From NCBI RefSeq assembly GCF_001413925.1, contig NZ_LBMJ01000001.1, positions 124,001 through 188,000 on the forward strand: 64,000 bases of DNA, in the 5' to 3' direction. Numbering within the stretch: position 1 is the stretch's first letter; the number at the start of each line of letters is the position of its first letter. This document shows, piece by piece, positions 1 through 11,302 of the stretch. The notes beneath the pieces are model-generated. The model was given only the letters and a program-made list of their open reading frames with translations. It was not told the DNA's origin and made no database searches. The translations under genes and the position numbers were made by a program. The DNA is from Nonlabens sp. YIK11 (GTDB lineage: Bacteria > Bacteroidota > Bacteroidia > Flavobacteriales > Flavobacteriaceae).

Positions 1-2
1 AT

Positions 3-827
3 ATCATCTCAAAATTGGGCACCAATGCAGGAACCGGATACTTCTGTGAATATGCCGGTGATGTGTTTAAAAATATGTCCATGGAAGGTCGCATGACCGT
101 TTGTAACATGAGTATAGAAATGGGTGCTCGTGGTGGCATGATTGCTCCAGACCAGACGACTTTTGAGTACGTGAAAGGAAGAAAGTTTGCACCACAAGGA
201 GAAGAGTTTGATAAAAAGGTAGCTTATTGGAAAACACTTCCCACTGATGATGATGCTGTTTTTCATAAAGAATATTTCTTTGATGCGGCAGACATAGAAC
301 CCATGTTGACCTATGGGACCAATCCAGGAATGGGAATCAAGGTCACTGAAACTATTCCAGATACGGATGATACTTCTTTTGAAAAATCCCTTGAGTATAT
401 GGATTTCAAAAAAGGAGAGTCTTTGATCAATAAGCCCATTAACTATGTTTTTATAGGTAGCTGTACCAATTCAAGAATAGAAGACTTTAGGGTAGCCGCA
501 AGTTTTATCAAGGGAAAACAAAAAGCCAGCAATGTAACAGCTTGGTTGGTCCCTGGAAGCAAACAGGTCGAGTCCCAGATCATAGAAGAAGGCTTGAAAG
601 ATATTTTTGATGCTGCAGGCTTTGAACTGCGCCAGCCAGGTTGTAGCGCTTGCCTTGCCATGAATGATGACAAAATACCTCAAGGTGAATATTGTGTAAG
701 TACTTCCAATAGAAATTTTGAGGGAAGACAAGGCCAAGGTAGTAGAACGATTCTAGCTAGCCCATTGTTAGCTGCTGCTACGGCTGTAGAAGGAAAGATT
801 GTGGACTTTACAAAGATGATGAACTAA
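3..827 (+). CDS. leuC: 3-isopropylmalate dehydratase large subunit (3' part)
   Basis: Isopropylmalate isomerase large subunit, which with LeuD interconverts 2- and 3-isopropylmalate in leucine synthesis in the cytoplasm. The gene is cut by the left edge; about 275 C-terminal residues remain of a family length near 465. The reading frame is open from base 3, so the TTG at 15 is only an internal leucine. The aconitase-fold [4Fe-4S] cysteines are visible: one in GSCTNSR (codon near 462) and two in GCSAC (codons near 642 and 651). [13 protein letters not shown] and APDQTTFEY are further family blocks. The stop codon overlaps the leuD start by one base (TAATG), which points to translational coupling. 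Identification is secure; only the missing N-terminus is unknown. Confidence 0.96.
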   Translation: MISKLGTNAGTGYFCEYAGDVFKNMSMEGRMTVCNMSIEMGARGGMIAPDQTTFEYVKGRKFAPQGEEFDKKVAYWKTLPTDDDAVFHKEYFFDAADIEPMLTYGTNPGMGIKVTETIPDTDDTSFEKSLEYMDFKKGESLINKPINYVFIGSCTNSRIEDFRVAASFIKGKQKASNVTAWLVPGSKQVESQIIEEGLKDIFDAAGFELRQPGCSACLAMNDDKIPQGEYCVSTSNRNFEGRQGQGSRTILASPLLAAATAVEGKIVDFTKMMN

Positions 828-1417
828 TGGAGAAATTTGCAACACTTACCTCTCGAGCGATACCCCTTAAGATTGAAAATATTGATACTGACCAGATCAT
901 TCCTGCTCGTTTTTTGAAAGCGACCCATCGTGAAGGATTTGGTGAGAATGCTTTTAGAGACTGGCGTTTCAAAAAGGACGGATCTATTAATGAGAATTTT
1001 GCCTTGAACGATGACAGGTACGAAGGAAAAATCTTGGTGGCTGGAGATAACTTCGGTTGTGGCTCTAGTAGGGAACATGCCGCATGGGCATTGACTGACT
1101 ATGGTTTCAAGGTGATCGTATCCAGCTATTTTGCAGATATTTTTAAAGGTAATGCCCTTAATAACGGTTTGTTGCCTATTCAGGTAACACCAGAATTCTT
1201 AAAAGTCCTGCTAGATACCATCACCGCAAATCCAGAAACATTATTACAAGTAAACCTAGAGAAGCAAACCATAAATGTAGAAGGAACTTCCTTTCAAGAA
1301 TTTTTTGATATCGATCCCTATAAAAAAACCTGTATGATCAACGGGTATGACGATATTGATTATTTACTGAGTAAAAAAGAGGTGATCGAACAATTTGAAA
1401 AAGAGAGACCATTTTAA
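827..1417 (+). CDS. leuD: 3-isopropylmalate dehydratase small subunit
   Basis: Small subunit of isopropylmalate isomerase, the swivel domain that closes over the LeuC iron-sulphur site. At 196 residues it has the usual length. The N-terminal part has the [11 protein letters not shown] block and the middle has the [13 protein letters not shown] substrate-binding loop, both typical of LeuD. The start ATG shares its A with the leuC stop codon. A 94-base gap separates it from leuB. I see no terminator in that gap, so leuC-leuD-leuB probably form one transcript that begins upstream of the window. leuA is not in the window. Confidence 0.96.
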   Translation: MEKFATLTSRAIPLKIENIDTDQIIPARFLKATHREGFGENAFRDWRFKKDGSINENFALNDDRYEGKILVAGDNFGCGSSREHAAWALTDYGFKVIVSSYFADIFKGNALNNGLLPIQVTPEFLKVLLDTITANPETLLQVNLEKQTINVEGTSFQEFFDIDPYKKTCMINGYDDIDYLLSKKEVIEQFEKERPF

Positions 1418-1511
1418 AGAGTCATTGGTCATTAATAACTATTGAATGAATTTTTGATGTCATTGCCATAGCGAGCATCAAACGCTTATTATACATTATC
1501 AACAAGATTAT

Positions 1512-2630
1512 ATGAAGTTAAATATTGCAGTTTTATCGGGAGACGGCATAGGACCCGAGGTTACAGCTCAAGCTGTAAAAGTATTGAAAGCGATAGCGGT
1601 CGAGTTTGACCATCGGTTTGTGTTCAAGAACGCAGCTGTAGGCGCTACGGCCATCGATCAATTTAACGATCCGTTGCCTGAAAAAACTTTGGATCTTTGT
1701 AAATCTACAGACGCCATTCTATTTGGAGCCATAGGTCATCCCAAGTATGATAACGACCCTACTGCCAACGTACGACCTGAACAAGGCCTACTCAAATTGC
1801 GTAAGGAATTAGGTCTATATGCCAACGTGCGACCCGTTAAGGCTTATGAAGCCTTACTAGAAAAGTCACCGTTGAAACGTGACATTATTGCCGGCACAGA
1901 CATTTCTATCTACCGCGAGTTGACTGGTGGCATTTATTTTGGCGAAAAGCAATTGAGCGAGGACGGTAATCACGCCTCTGATTTGTGCGCTTATTCTCGC
2001 GAAGAAATTGAACGTATTGCCCATCAAGCTTTTAAAGCGGCCCAATCCAGACGCAATAAAGTGACGTTAGTAGACAAAGCCAATGTACTAGAAACATCAA
2101 GACTATGGAGACGTGTCGTTACAGAACTAGCCACCCAATATCCTGACGTACAACTGGATTTCCTTTTTGTGGACAATGCCGCGATGCAAATGATCTTGAA
2201 TCCATCCCAGTTTGATGTGATTTTGACTGAAAACCTTTTTGGTGATGTCATTAGCGACGAGGCGAGCGTCATTGGTGGTTCCATTGGCCTTTTGGCCAGT
2301 GCATCCGTTGGTGACAAGTATGCCATGTTTGAGCCTATTCACGGTTCTTATCCAGAAGGTGCTGGAAAAAACATCGCTAACCCTATTGCTTCCATATTGA
2401 GCGCTGCGATGTTGTTGGAACACTTTGACCTTCATAACGAAGCTGAATTGATTAAAATGGCTGTTGATCGATCTTTAGAACTTGGTATAACAACACCAGA
2501 TTTAAATGATAATTACAACAACATTACCACCAGTAAAGTAGGTGACTTCATAGCAGATTTTATTGCACATCCCTACGATACAAATGCCAATTTCAACAAC
2601 ATTCACTTAGGTCAATCCACTATAATTTAA
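1512..2630 (+). CDS. leuB: 3-isopropylmalate dehydrogenase
   Basis: NAD-dependent oxidative decarboxylation of 3-isopropylmalate to 2-ketoisocaproate, the third step of leucine synthesis. The protein has 372 residues. Family blocks in order are VLSGDGIGPEV at the N-terminus, the substrate loop around YRELTGGIYFGE, VDKANVLETSRLWR, and the metal-binding region DNAAMQMILNPSQFDVI followed by ENLFGDVISDEASVIGGSIG. The ATG at 1512 fits the family start. The gene ends the leu cluster and is followed 22 bases later by a clear intrinsic terminator. Confidence 0.96.
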   Translation: MKLNIAVLSGDGIGPEVTAQAVKVLKAIAVEFDHRFVFKNAAVGATAIDQFNDPLPEKTLDLCKSTDAILFGAIGHPKYDNDPTANVRPEQGLLKLRKELGLYANVRPVKAYEALLEKSPLKRDIIAGTDISIYRELTGGIYFGEKQLSEDGNHASDLCAYSREEIERIAHQAFKAAQSRRNKVTLVDKANVLETSRLWRRVVTELATQYPDVQLDFLFVDNAAMQMILNPSQFDVILTENLFGDVISDEASVIGGSIGLLASASVGDKYAMFEPIHGSYPEGAGKNIANPIASILSAAMLLEHFDLHNEAELIKMAVDRSLELGITTPDLNDNYNNITTSKVGDFIADFIAHPYDTNANFNNIHLGQSTII

Positions 2631-2652
2631 GGTCCCTAGATCTATGATTGAG

Positions 2653-2679
2653 AAAAGCGCCCTTAGGAGCGCTTTTTTT
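2653..2679 (+). terminator. intrinsic terminator after leuB
   Basis: An 8-bp stem, AAAAGCGC pairing with GCGCTTTT, closes an 8-base loop and runs into T residues. The convergent dehydrogenase gene ends at 2749, and on the minus strand the same hairpin is followed by only a short T run, so it may serve both directions weakly. Confidence 0.85.
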
Positions 2680-2690
2680 GTTTGGGAAAA

Positions 2691-2712
2691 GTTCGCTTTC
2701 GCGAAAGCGAAC
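2691..2712. repeat. palindrome GCTTTCGCGAAAGC, intergenic copy (family reference entry)
   Basis: This copy is extended to a 22-base perfect palindrome, lying between the convergent leuB and gapN genes. The exact 14-base core occurs 18 times in the window, starting at 2695, 5779, 7741, 13373, 15927, 20645, 21006, 24292, 26129, 28071, 28624, 32159, 34280, 40008, 45931, 51384, 56879 and 59184. Close variants with one or two changes lie near 7091, 8970, 36992, 37199 and 63197. The centre TTCGCGAA is constant, while the outer arms vary (often TTC...GAA). A given 14-mer would be expected about 0.0002 times by chance in 64 kb. Function is unknown. Confidence 0.95.
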
Positions 2713-2748
2713 TATTATTCAGTCTAAGGTATCATGATTCGTGAATCC

Positions 2749-4335
2749 CTATAAAATATAATCCGTACTCACAAAATTAGAACTTCTGGATTGCAGCAGT
2801 TCCTGTAGAATCGCATTGTTAGCCTCGTTATCCTTTGAAGCTACAAAAGTTCTAATGGAGAACGAGCGTAATGCATCGTGAACACTCAAGGTAGCCACCG
2901 CACTGTCCTTTCTACCAGTAAACGGATACACATCTGGACCACGCTGGCAGGAACTATTTAGATTCACTCGGCAAACTAGGTTCACTAATGTATCAATCAA
3001 TGGCGCTAACGTCTTGATGTCCTGACCAAATAAACTGACTTGTTGCCCATAGTTGGAAGCTGCCATATCATCCAACGGCTCGTCAATATCCTTGAATGAA
3101 ACAACTGGAATCACTGGCCCAAATTGCTCTTCTTGAAAAACGCGCATGTCCTTAGTTACTGGATATAGCACTGCAGGGAAAATGTAGTTCTCGGTGGTTT
3201 GTCCACCTTTTTCATTAATGATTTTGGCTCCTTTGTCTGTCGCATCATCAATCAATTCTTGTATGTAGGCTGGCTTGTCTGGTTCTGGCAAAGGAGTTAA
3301 TTTGACGCCACTTTCCCATGGATTCCCAAACTTCAAGGCATCTACTTTAGCCGCAAACCTTTTGTTGAATTCCTCAACAATATCTTCATGAACATAAAGA
3401 ATCTTGAGTGCGGTACAACGTTGACCATTAAAGGATGTAGCACCTGCGATACATTCCTCAATAGCAAGATCTAAGTTGGCATCCTTTAAAACAATAGCAG
3501 GATTTTTGGCTTCCAACCCTAATACGAGTCTAAGTCGGTTACTTTTAGGATGTTGGTTTTGTAGTGCATTGGCGCTTTTGCTGTTACCAATCAATGCCAG
3601 CACATCCACTTTTCCTGATTGCATGATGGGCGATGCCACTACTCTACCACGGCCGTAAATGATGTTGACCACGCCAGCTGGAAAACTGGATCTAAAGGCT
3701 TCCAGTAAAGGTGATATAAGTAACACACCATGTTTGGCAGGCTTAAAAATGGCAGTGTTTCCCATAATCAAAGCAGGAATCAACAACGCAAACGTTTCAT
3801 TTAATGGGTAATTGTAAGGCCCTAAGCACAAAACAACGCCTAGTGGTCCACGTCTTATGTGAGCATTAACACCATCGTGCTTTTGAAACTTGGCACTGTC
3901 TCGATCCATTTGCTTGTAGTCTTCAATGGTATCATATATGTAATCTACGGTACGATCAAATTCCTTTTCAGAATCAGGAAGGTTTTTACCTATTTCCCAC
4001 ATGAGCAGTTTTACAACCTCATCGCGCTTTGTTTTCATTTGTGCCACAAACTTTTCCATGCAGTTGATGCGATCCACTACTTTCATGGTAGGCCACAAAC
4101 CTTTCCCTTTGTCATATGCCACAACAGCAGCATCAAGTGCGTCCAGCGCTTCCTTTTCTCCCAAGGTAGGAATCGTACCTAATAACGTAGGTTGATAGTT
4201 ATCTGTAGACGAGATGGTAGAATACACCTCAGAAACTTCGCCTTTCCATTCTATAAGTTGACCACCTACCAAATAACTGTTTTGGTGTAGCTGTGACGTG
4301 ATTTGAAATTGTTGTGGTATTGTTGTTTGGCTCAT
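2749..4335 (-). CDS. gapN: NADP-dependent glyceraldehyde-3-phosphate dehydrogenase-like aldehyde dehydrogenase
   Basis: ALDH-superfamily enzyme of 528 residues resembling non-phosphorylating glyceraldehyde-3-phosphate dehydrogenase, which oxidises glyceraldehyde-3-phosphate to 3-phosphoglycerate and yields NADPH. The catalytic Cys is in [10 protein letters not shown] (about residue 307). The general-base Glu is in VLGLEAKNP (about residue 275), and the cofactor motif is GPYNYPLNE near 170. The C-terminal INxxCQRGPD-like stretch ([15 protein letters not shown]) is typical of the GapN branch rather than of general aldehyde dehydrogenases. It lies 64 bases downstream of ilvA on the same strand, so it may be read through from the ilv operon, although a functional link to that pathway is not obvious. 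The exact substrate is inferred. Confidence 0.8.
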   Translation of the reverse strand: MSQTTIPQQFQITSQLHQNSYLVGGQLIEWKGEVSEVYSTISSTDNYQPTLLGTIPTLGEKEALDALDAAVVAYDKGKGLWPTMKVVDRINCMEKFVAQMKTKRDEVVKLLMWEIGKNLPDSEKEFDRTVDYIYDTIEDYKQMDRDSAKFQKHDGVNAHIRRGPLGVVLCLGPYNYPLNETFALLIPALIMGNTAIFKPAKHGVLLISPLLEAFRSSFPAGVVNIIYGRGRVVASPIMQSGKVDVLALIGNSKSANALQNQHPKSNRLRLVLGLEAKNPAIVLKDANLDLAIEECIAGATSFNGQRCTALKILYVHEDIVEEFNKRFAAKVDALKFGNPWESGVKLTPLPEPDKPAYIQELIDDATDKGAKIINEKGGQTTENYIFPAVLYPVTKDMRVFQEEQFGPVIPVVSFKDIDEPLDDMAASNYGQQVSLFGQDIKTLAPLIDTLVNLVCRVNLNSSCQRGPDVYPFTGRKDSAVATLSVHDALRSFSIRTFVASKDNEANNAILQELLQSRSSNFVSTDYIL

Positions 4336-4399
4336 TGGTTAGGTTTTAAATTTTGAAGATAACACCTCATTATTCATACAGTTTTACGCTGATGTTATA

Positions 4400-5662
4400 T
4401 CAAACCAAAAACTCGAATAAGGTTGGGTTATCATTAATGTAGTCTCCATAAAAATGGAGTGCTTTCATTCGCTCCAGGAGTGAATCAAAATCTTCGGTAG
4501 ATTTGAGTTCAATGCCTACTACGGCACTACCATTTATGCGATTGGTTTTTTTAGTGTACTCAAAATGAGTGATGTCATCATTGGGACCTAGTACTTTTTC
4601 AACAAATTCTCGTAAAGCACCAGCTCGTTGCGGGAATCGCACGATAAAATAATGTTTGAGTTGTGATTGCAGTAAAGCACGCTCTTTAATCTCTGCCGTT
4701 CTAGTGATATCATTATTGCTACCGCTTACCACGCAGACCACGTTCTTGCCTTTAATCTCGTCCCGCAATTGTTCCAATGCGGTGATGCTCATAGCGCCTG
4801 CAGGCTCTACTACAATAGCTTGTTGATTGTATAGATCTAAAATCGTCTGACAAATAGCACCTTCTGGAACGCTGATAACACGTTCCAGGTTTCTTTGACA
4901 AATTTCAAAGTTGCGTTCACCAACTCTTTTAACAGCTGCACCATCCACAAAGCTTTCTATGTTATCCAGTGTAGTGTTTTGTCTATTGAAAATTGAAGTA
5001 CCCATAGAAGGTGCTCCTGTAGGTTCTACACCTATGATTTTTGTAGCTGGTGAAAGCTCTTTAAATACCGCAGAAACACCAGCTGATAAACCGCCACCAC
5101 CTATAGGCATGATCAGATAATCAATATCCACTGCGGCCTGCTCCATAATTTCAAGTCCTACGGTCGCTTGACCTTCAATCACCTTTTCATCATCAAAAGG
5201 ATGGATAAAACATTTGCCTTGCTTCTCATTTTCTGCGACTGCAGCGGCATAGGCATCATCAAATGTATCACCGTGCAGGATCACATCGACAAACCTACCG
5301 CCATGCATCTTTACCTGATCAATTTTTTGAACTGGTGTAGGCGACGGCATGTAGATCGTTCCATGAATTTGCAATACTTTGCAAGACATGGCCACGCCTT
5401 GCGCATGGTTTCCAGCACTTGCACAGACAATCCCATTAGGACACTGGTCTTCCCTTAAGGTAGAAATCTTGTTGTACGCACCTCTTATTTTATAGGAACG
5501 TACCGTTTGCAGATCTTCTCTCTTAAAGTACACCTGGCAACCATACTTGTTGGAATACAATTCATTTAATTGTAGTGGCGTCAAGGAAGCCACGTCCTGT
5601 AAACGGTTTGCGGCAGCCTTGATGTCCTCCATTTTTGGATAATACACCTGCGTTTCAATCAT
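4400..5662 (-). CDS. ilvA: threonine dehydratase (biosynthetic)
   Basis: PLP-dependent deamination of threonine to 2-oxobutanoate, the committed step to isoleucine. The PLP lysine is in RSYKIRGAY (Lys58) and the phosphate-binding glycine loop is IMPIGGGGLSAG near residue 190. The last 85 or so residues form a single ACT-like regulatory domain (HYFIVRFPQRAGALREFVE onward), as in the 420-residue short form; E. coli IlvA has a double regulatory domain of about 510 residues. The start codon lies one base past the ilvC stop, so the two are tightly coupled. Last ilv gene of the operon. Confidence 0.95.
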   Translation of the reverse strand: MIETQVYYPKMEDIKAAANRLQDVASLTPLQLNELYSNKYGCQVYFKREDLQTVRSYKIRGAYNKISTLREDQCPNGIVCASAGNHAQGVAMSCKVLQIHGTIYMPSPTPVQKIDQVKMHGGRFVDVILHGDTFDDAYAAAVAENEKQGKCFIHPFDDEKVIEGQATVGLEIMEQAAVDIDYLIMPIGGGGLSAGVSAVFKELSPATKIIGVEPTGAPSMGTSIFNRQNTTLDNIESFVDGAAVKRVGERNFEICQRNLERVISVPEGAICQTILDLYNQQAIVVEPAGAMSITALEQLRDEIKGKNVVCVVSGSNNDITRTAEIKERALLQSQLKHYFIVRFPQRAGALREFVEKVLGPNDDITHFEYTKKTNRINGSAVVGIELKSTEDFDSLLERMKALHFYGDYINDNPTLFEFLV

Positions 5663-5663
5663 C

Positions 5664-7127
5664 TTAGATGGATTTCATGGCGGTCATGGAGTCGCGCAAC
5701 TTTGCGCCTACGCTTTCAATAGGATGGTTTCTAATGGCTTTGTTTATGGCTATGAGTTTATGATTGTCGATGCGTTCCGCTTTCGCGAAAGCGTTACCTA
5801 TAACAGCTTTATCCAGTCCATTGACATAATCAGACAATAAAGGTTTTGCAGCATGGTCAAACAAGTAGCAGCCATATTCTGCCGTGTCAGAAATGATACG
5901 GTTCATCTCAAACAGCTTCTTTCTAGCGACTGTGTTTGCGATCAATGGCAACTCGTGCAAAGATTCATAGTAAGCGCTTTCCTCAACGATCCCAGAGGCA
6001 ACCATCGTCTCAAACGCAAGTTCTACACCAGCCTTGATAAAGGCTACCATAGCAACACCGTTGTCAAAATATTCCTGCTCCTTAATATCGCCAGTAGCGG
6101 TGGATTTCTCAAATGCGGTGTTTTCAGTTTCGGCGCGCCATTTCAAGAGGTTCTTATCGTCATTTGCCCAGTCTTCCATCATGGTTTGTGAAAAATGACC
6201 CGACATGATATCGTCTTGATGCTTAACAAATAGAGGTCTCATGATGTCTTTCAATTCTTCAGAAAGCTCATAGGCCTTAATCTTTGAAACATTATCCAGC
6301 CTATCCATCATGTTGGTAATACCACCATGTTTGAGCGCCTCTGTAATGCGTTCCCAGCCGTACTGGATCAAATTTGACGCATAGCCTTCTGGCGTTCCCT
6401 GTGCGACCATTTTATCGTACAATAAAATAGAGGCCGTTTGCAACACACCACATAAAATGGTTTGCTCGCCCATCAGGTCACTCTTAACTTCTGCCACAAA
6501 AGAAGATTCCAATACGCCAGCTTTATGACCACCAGTGGCAACTGCATAAGCTTTGGCTTGATCCCAACCTTTGTTTTCTGGATCATTTTCTGGATGTACA
6601 GCAATCAAGGTAGGAACCCCAAAACCTCTTTTATATTCTTCTCTAACCTCAGATCCTGGACATTTAGGTGCTACCATGATCACGGTAATATCTTCCCTGA
6701 TTTTTTGGCCTTCTTCCACGATGTTGAAACCGTGCGAGTAGGAAAGCGTGGCTCCTTTTTTCATGTGCGGCATTACCGCTTCTACCACAGCACTGTGCTG
6801 CTTGTCTGGCGTTAGATTGAGTACGAGGTCTGATTGTGGGATCAACTCTTCATAGGTCCCAACAGTAAAACCATTTTCTGTAGCGTTTTTATAGGATTGT
6901 CTTTGTTGTTCTATAGCTTTTTTTCTAAGTGCGTAAGAAATATCAAGACCAGAATCACGCATGTTCAAACCTTGATTCAATCCTTGAGCACCGCAACCTA
7001 CGATAGTTATTTTTTTTCCTTTAAGGGCATCGACACCATTTACAAATTCTGCCTGCTCCATGAAGCGGCATTTGGAGAGTTGTTCCAGTTTTTGCGAAAG
7101 CGATAAGGTGTTAAAGTAATTTGACAT
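5664..7127 (-). CDS. ilvC: ketol-acid reductoisomerase, long (class II) form
   Basis: NADPH- and Mg-dependent isomeroreduction of acetolactate or acetohydroxybutyrate in valine, leucine and isoleucine synthesis. At 487 residues it is the class II form with a duplicated knotted domain, like the E. coli enzyme, rather than the 330-residue class I form. The nucleotide-binding loop [17 protein letters not shown] follows a short N-terminal extension. A copy of the genome palindrome is embedded in the C-terminal domain at 5779-5792, where it encodes AFAKA in [11 protein letters not shown] degenerate copy near 7091 encodes LSQK close to the N-terminus. The stop is one base from the ilvA start, and the start is 10 bases from the ilvN stop. 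Confidence 0.96.
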   Translation of the reverse strand: MSNYFNTLSLSQKLEQLSKCRFMEQAEFVNGVDALKGKKITIVGCGAQGLNQGLNMRDSGLDISYALRKKAIEQQRQSYKNATENGFTVGTYEELIPQSDLVLNLTPDKQHSAVVEAVMPHMKKGATLSYSHGFNIVEEGQKIREDITVIMVAPKCPGSEVREEYKRGFGVPTLIAVHPENDPENKGWDQAKAYAVATGGHKAGVLESSFVAEVKSDLMGEQTILCGVLQTASILLYDKMVAQGTPEGYASNLIQYGWERITEALKHGGITNMMDRLDNVSKIKAYELSEELKDIMRPLFVKHQDDIMSGHFSQTMMEDWANDDKNLLKWRAETENTAFEKSTATGDIKEQEYFDNGVAMVAFIKAGVELAFETMVASGIVEESAYYESLHELPLIANTVARKKLFEMNRIISDTAEYGCYLFDHAAKPLLSDYVNGLDKAVIGNAFAKAERIDNHKLIAINKAIRNHPIESVGAKLRDSMTAMKSI

Positions 7128-7137
7128 TGTTTGGTTT

Positions 7138-7668
7138 TTATGAGTTTAATGCGGCTAGCATTTTAGTTATTTCCATGGCATCTTTAGTGACGGCAATGCG
7201 CCCAGAACGGTTGAATTGAAGAATGCCAAAAGCACTCAATTCTCGATATAGTAGATCAACCTCACTGCGCCTACCAGATTTCTCCAGCACAAAATATTCT
7301 TTATTCACGGTCACGATACGTGCGTTGCTATCCTTGATGATATTCTGTATTTGACGCTCTTCAAAAAGAAGGTCTGATTTGATTTTAAAAAGACAGGATT
7401 CCTGATAGATGGTCTCATCCTCAGTGTGATAAAATGCCTTGATGACTTCCACCTGTTTCTCAATCTGGCCTATGATCTTTTTGATCTGGACCTCAGTCAT
7501 CTTGACTAGAATCGTCCATCTAGAAACATCCTCAATCTCTGAAGCACTGGTATTGATGCTTTCAATATTGATATGGCGACGTTGAAATATGGCAGATATG
7601 CGGTTCAACAACCCAATATTATTCTCGGTATAAATGGATACGGTATATAGTTGTTCTTTGTTTTCCAT
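7138..7668 (-). CDS. ilvN: acetolactate synthase small (regulatory) subunit
   Basis: Regulatory subunit of acetohydroxyacid synthase that confers feedback control by branched-chain amino acids. It has 176 residues, with an N-terminal ACT domain ([31 protein letters not shown]) and a C-terminal ACT-like domain ending in [16 protein letters not shown]. It sits between ilvB and ilvC as usual. The 143-base gap to ilvB is unusually long for this pair and holds a palindrome copy. Confidence 0.94.
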   Translation of the reverse strand: MENKEQLYTVSIYTENNIGLLNRISAIFQRRHINIESINTSASEIEDVSRWTILVKMTEVQIKKIIGQIEKQVEVIKAFYHTEDETIYQESCLFKIKSDLLFEERQIQNIIKDSNARIVTVNKEYFVLEKSGRRSEVDLLYRELSAFGILQFNRSGRIAVTKDAMEITKMLAALNS

Positions 7669-7736
7669 ACAATTAATGTTTTCAAGGCGTGACGAGACGA
7701 CCTTACTGACTCTCTTTTACTCGTGCATTTTGATGG

Positions 7737-7758
7737 GTTCGCTTTCGCGAAAGCGAAA
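7737..7758. repeat. palindrome copy in the ilvB-ilvN gap
   Basis: Exact core at 7741-7754 with GTTC and GAAA flanks, in the 143-base space between two subunit genes of one enzyme. In RNA it can form a 9-bp stem inside the ilv transcript. Confidence 0.95.
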
Positions 7759-7811
7759 TATCGTCCAGCTTTCCTTCTTGGCTGTACATCCTTGATGTGT
7801 CCAAGCTTCTC

Positions 7812-9545
7812 TTACTCCAACCGAATCTCTGAAACCGCAGCGCCCGTAGGAATCATAGGAAAAACGTTCCCTTCTTTTTCTACTCGTACTTCAAGGAAAT
7901 AGGCGTCGTCGCATTTCATCATTTCTTCAACGGCACTGGCGAGATCCTTGCGGTCTGTCACGAGTTTTGCCTTGATGTTATAACCTTCTGCAATCTTGAT
8001 AAAATCTGGATTGATCATTTCTGTACTGGCATAGCGCTTGTCAAAAAACAGCTGCTGCCATTGACGCACCATGCCTAGGTATTCATTGTTGAGTACGACG
8101 ATCTTAACAGGGACCTTAGTCTGGAAAATAGTTCCCAGTTCTTGAATGGTCATTTGGTATCCACCATCGCCTATAACGGCCACCACTTGACGATCTGGAG
8201 CGGCCATTTTTGCTCCTATGGCTGCGGGCAGGGCAAAGCCCATGGTTCCCAAACCTCCAGATGTGATGTTACTGCGCGTCTGTTTGAAGTCGGCATAACG
8301 ACATGCCACCATTTGATGCTGTCCTACATCAGTAACAATGGCTGCTTTACTCGCAGACTGCTTATTGATTTGCTGTATGACCTCTGCCATGGTCAACCCT
8401 TCGGTTTTTGGGTTCATGTCGTCGTTAATGACTTTGTCCAGCTCTACTTGGTACAAATCAGCAAATTGCTGGCGCCATTCTGGATAGGTTTTTTCTTCCA
8501 ATAGAGGTAACAGCGCGGCCAGTGTCTTTTTGGAATCTCCCAAAACCGGAATATCTGCGTGGACATTTTTACTGACCTCAGCTGGATCAATTTCAAAATG
8601 AATGATTTTGGCTTGTTTAGCATATCGCGATAAATCGCCGGTCACACGGTCGTCAAATCGCATACCGATGGCGATAAGCACATCGCACTCATTCGTTAAT
8701 AGATTAGGTGCATAATTACCGTGCATTCCTACCATTCCCACATTAAGCTCGTGTGAGGTTGGAACGGCACTCGCTCCCAATATGGTCCAGGCTGCTGGAA
8801 TACCACCTTTTTCAATTACGGCTAGTAATTCTTCTTCTGCCTCGCCTAACACGACGCCTTGACCCCAAACGATCAGTGGTTTTTTGGCTTCATTGATGGC
8901 TTTTGCAGCAGCCTCAATAGATCCTTGCGTGGTTTCTGGAACAGGTACGTAGCTTCTGATTGAATTACATTTCGCGTAAGCGAAATCAAACTCTTCAAAC
9001 TGTGCGTCTTTAGTAATATCAATCAAGACTGGACCTGGACGGCCACTTTGTGCGATGTAAAAGGCTTTGGCAAAAACGGTTGGGATATCTGCCGCCTTGG
9101 TGATTTGTGTATTCCACTTAGTCACTGGTGTGGAAATACCAACGATGTCCGTTTCCTGAAACGCGTCGGTTCCCAGCAGGTGCGATCCTACCTGACCCGT
9201 GACGCAAATCAATGGTGTGGAATCGATCATGGCGTCTGCCAGTCCAGTGATAAGATTGGTAGCACCTGGTCCAGAGGTTGCAATGGCAACGCCTACTTTA
9301 TTGGAAATACGTGCATAGCCTTGTGCGGCGTGTGTGGCACCTTGCTCATGACGTGTCAAAATATGCTTAAGCTGATCTTGATAGCCGTAGAACTTGTCGT
9401 AGAGCGGCATGATGGCGCCACCAGGATAGCCGAAAACGGTATCCACACCTTCGGCAAGAAAGCATTTGATGATAGCTTCAGCGCCAGACATTCTTTCTGT
9501 CGTGGTGGCGCTGGGCGCAGTTTGAGTTGCTGTTTGTTCTTTCAT
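7812..9545 (-). CDS. ilvB: acetolactate synthase large (catalytic) subunit
   Basis: Thiamine-diphosphate enzyme that condenses pyruvate with pyruvate or 2-oxobutanoate. It has 577 residues. The ThDP-activating Glu is in RHEQGATHAAQGYAR near residue 65. The central FAD/DHS-like domain follows, and the ThDP-binding motif GDGGYQMTIQELGTIF...NN lies in the C-terminal third. A variant palindrome at about 8970 (TTCGCGTAAGCGAA) encodes FAYAK at a domain-linker position near residue 190. The start ATG is 10 bases from the ilvD stop. Confidence 0.96.
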   Translation of the reverse strand: MKEQTATQTAPSATTTERMSGAEAIIKCFLAEGVDTVFGYPGGAIMPLYDKFYGYQDQLKHILTRHEQGATHAAQGYARISNKVGVAIATSGPGATNLITGLADAMIDSTPLICVTGQVGSHLLGTDAFQETDIVGISTPVTKWNTQITKAADIPTVFAKAFYIAQSGRPGPVLIDITKDAQFEEFDFAYAKCNSIRSYVPVPETTQGSIEAAAKAINEAKKPLIVWGQGVVLGEAEEELLAVIEKGGIPAAWTILGASAVPTSHELNVGMVGMHGNYAPNLLTNECDVLIAIGMRFDDRVTGDLSRYAKQAKIIHFEIDPAEVSKNVHADIPVLGDSKKTLAALLPLLEEKTYPEWRQQFADLYQVELDKVINDDMNPKTEGLTMAEVIQQINKQSASKAAIVTDVGQHQMVACRYADFKQTRSNITSGGLGTMGFALPAAIGAKMAAPDRQVVAVIGDGGYQMTIQELGTIFQTKVPVKIVVLNNEYLGMVRQWQQLFFDKRYASTEMINPDFIKIAEGYNIKAKLVTDRKDLASAVEEMMKCDDAYFLEVRVEKEGNVFPMIPTGAAVSEIRLE

Positions 9546-9555
9546 AATCAGCTAT

Positions 9556-11232
9556 TTAAAATTCGTCAGTCACACAGCCTTTTGAGGCATTTGAAACTGT
9601 TCGTGCATATTTATAGAGCACACCTCTTGAAAACTTGAGTGGTGGCTGTTTCCATTGTTTTTTTCTTTGTTCCAATTCTTCATCTGATACTTCCAGAATA
9701 ATGGAATTGGAAACGGCATCTATGGTAATGGTATCTCCATCTTTTACTAGGGCGATAGTGCCGCCTTCCTGAGCTTCTGGAGTGATGTGTCCCACTACAA
9801 AGCCATGCGTACCGCCAGAGAATCGACCATCAGTTATCAAGGCTACTTCCTTACCTAAACCTGCACCCATAATGGCCGCTGTAGGTTTAAGCATTTCTGG
9901 CATTCCTGGACCACCTTTAGGACCTTCATATCTTATAACGACAACGTCGCCTTTATTTACCTGGCCGTCACGAATGCCGTCGTTTGCGGCATACTCGCCA
10001 TCAAAAACTTTAGCCTTACCCGTGAATTGTAATCCTTCTTTTCCCGTAATTTTTGCAACGCTACCATCGCTTGCCAGATTGCCGTACAACATCCTCAAGT
10101 GACCGGAAACCTTGATGGGTTCTTCTACCGTTTTGATAACATCTTGATCTGCTGTTAGATCTGGCACATCTCTCAAATTCTCTGCAACAGTTTTTCCAGT
10201 TACGGTCATACAGTCGCCATGGATCAATCCCTTACTCAACAAATACTTCATGACGGCTGGAATACCACCTATGCGGTGGATGTCTTCCATCAAGTATTTC
10301 CCGCTAGGTTTTAAATCTGCCAGGAATGGCGTGTTGTCACTAATATTTTGGAAATCCTTAAGTGTAAAATCAATTTGTGCCGCTCTGGCAATCGCAAGAA
10401 AGTGAAGTACGGCATTAGTAGATCCACCTAAAATGGTCACCAATCTTACCGCATTCTCTAATGATTTGCGAGTTATGATGTCAGATGGCTTAATGTCCTT
10501 TTCCAACAAGTTGAGCATTGCCTTTCCTGCGTCAATGGATTCTTGTTGTTTATCCTTGCTCAATGCAGGGTTGGATGAATTGTAAGGCAAGGCCATTCCA
10601 AGTGCCTCTATAGAACTGGCCATGGTATTTGCTGTGTACATGCCGCCGCAGGCACCAGCGCCAGGACAAGCTTTCTCCACAATACTCTGGTATTCTTCTT
10701 CTTGCATGGTACCAGCAACCTTGCTGCCCCAAGCTTCAAAAGCAGATACCACATCCAGCTTCTGGCCATTGTGGCAACCAGAATCTATGGTACCGCCGTA
10801 CACTAAAATGCTGGGACGATCCAATCTAATCATCGCCATCAATGCTCCTGGCATATTTTTATCACAACCCACCACTGTTACAAGTCCATCATAGCTCATG
10901 GCCTGTACGACTGTCTCCATGGAATCAGCTATGATATCCCTGGAAGGTAATGAATAACGCATTCCAGGTGTTCCCATAGAAATACCGTCACTAACACCAA
11001 TGGTATTGAATATTAAACCAACAAGGTTTTCTTCTAAGGTTCCTTGCTTTACCAGTTTAGCCAAGTCATTTAAGTGCATGTTACAGGGATTTCCCTCATA
11101 ACCTGTACTGGCAATCCCAACAAATGGTTTTTGCAAATCTTCCTTAGATAGACCTATGGCATGCAACATGGCTTGTGCAGCCGGCTGCGTTGGATCTTGT
11201 GTTACGGTTTTACTGTATTTGTTTAAAGACAT
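9556..11232 (-). CDS. ilvD: dihydroxy-acid dehydratase
   Basis: Fe-S dependent dehydration of dihydroxy-acids to 2-keto acids, the shared third step of valine and isoleucine synthesis. The protein has 558 residues. Cluster cysteines are visible in [25 protein letters not shown] and [14 protein letters not shown]. The C-terminal part has [17 protein letters not shown], typical of the IlvD/Edd family. It is the first structural gene of the ilv operon and is preceded by a 684-base non-coding stretch holding an attenuator-like leader and a possible second promoter. Confidence 0.96.
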   Translation of the reverse strand: MSLNKYSKTVTQDPTQPAAQAMLHAIGLSKEDLQKPFVGIASTGYEGNPCNMHLNDLAKLVKQGTLEENLVGLIFNTIGVSDGISMGTPGMRYSLPSRDIIADSMETVVQAMSYDGLVTVVGCDKNMPGALMAMIRLDRPSILVYGGTIDSGCHNGQKLDVVSAFEAWGSKVAGTMQEEEYQSIVEKACPGAGACGGMYTANTMASSIEALGMALPYNSSNPALSKDKQQESIDAGKAMLNLLEKDIKPSDIITRKSLENAVRLVTILGGSTNAVLHFLAIARAAQIDFTLKDFQNISDNTPFLADLKPSGKYLMEDIHRIGGIPAVMKYLLSKGLIHGDCMTVTGKTVAENLRDVPDLTADQDVIKTVEEPIKVSGHLRMLYGNLASDGSVAKITGKEGLQFTGKAKVFDGEYAANDGIRDGQVNKGDVVVIRYEGPKGGPGMPEMLKPTAAIMGAGLGKEVALITDGRFSGGTHGFVVGHITPEAQEGGTIALVKDGDTITIDAVSNSIILEVSDEELEQRKKQWKQPPLKFSRGVLYKYARTVSNASKGCVTDEF

Positions 11233-11302
11233 ACGCTTGGTTTAAACGAAGTCTTGATACTTCTTGATGTATTCATGGGTACTGTTTGCATACTGTATTG
11301 AT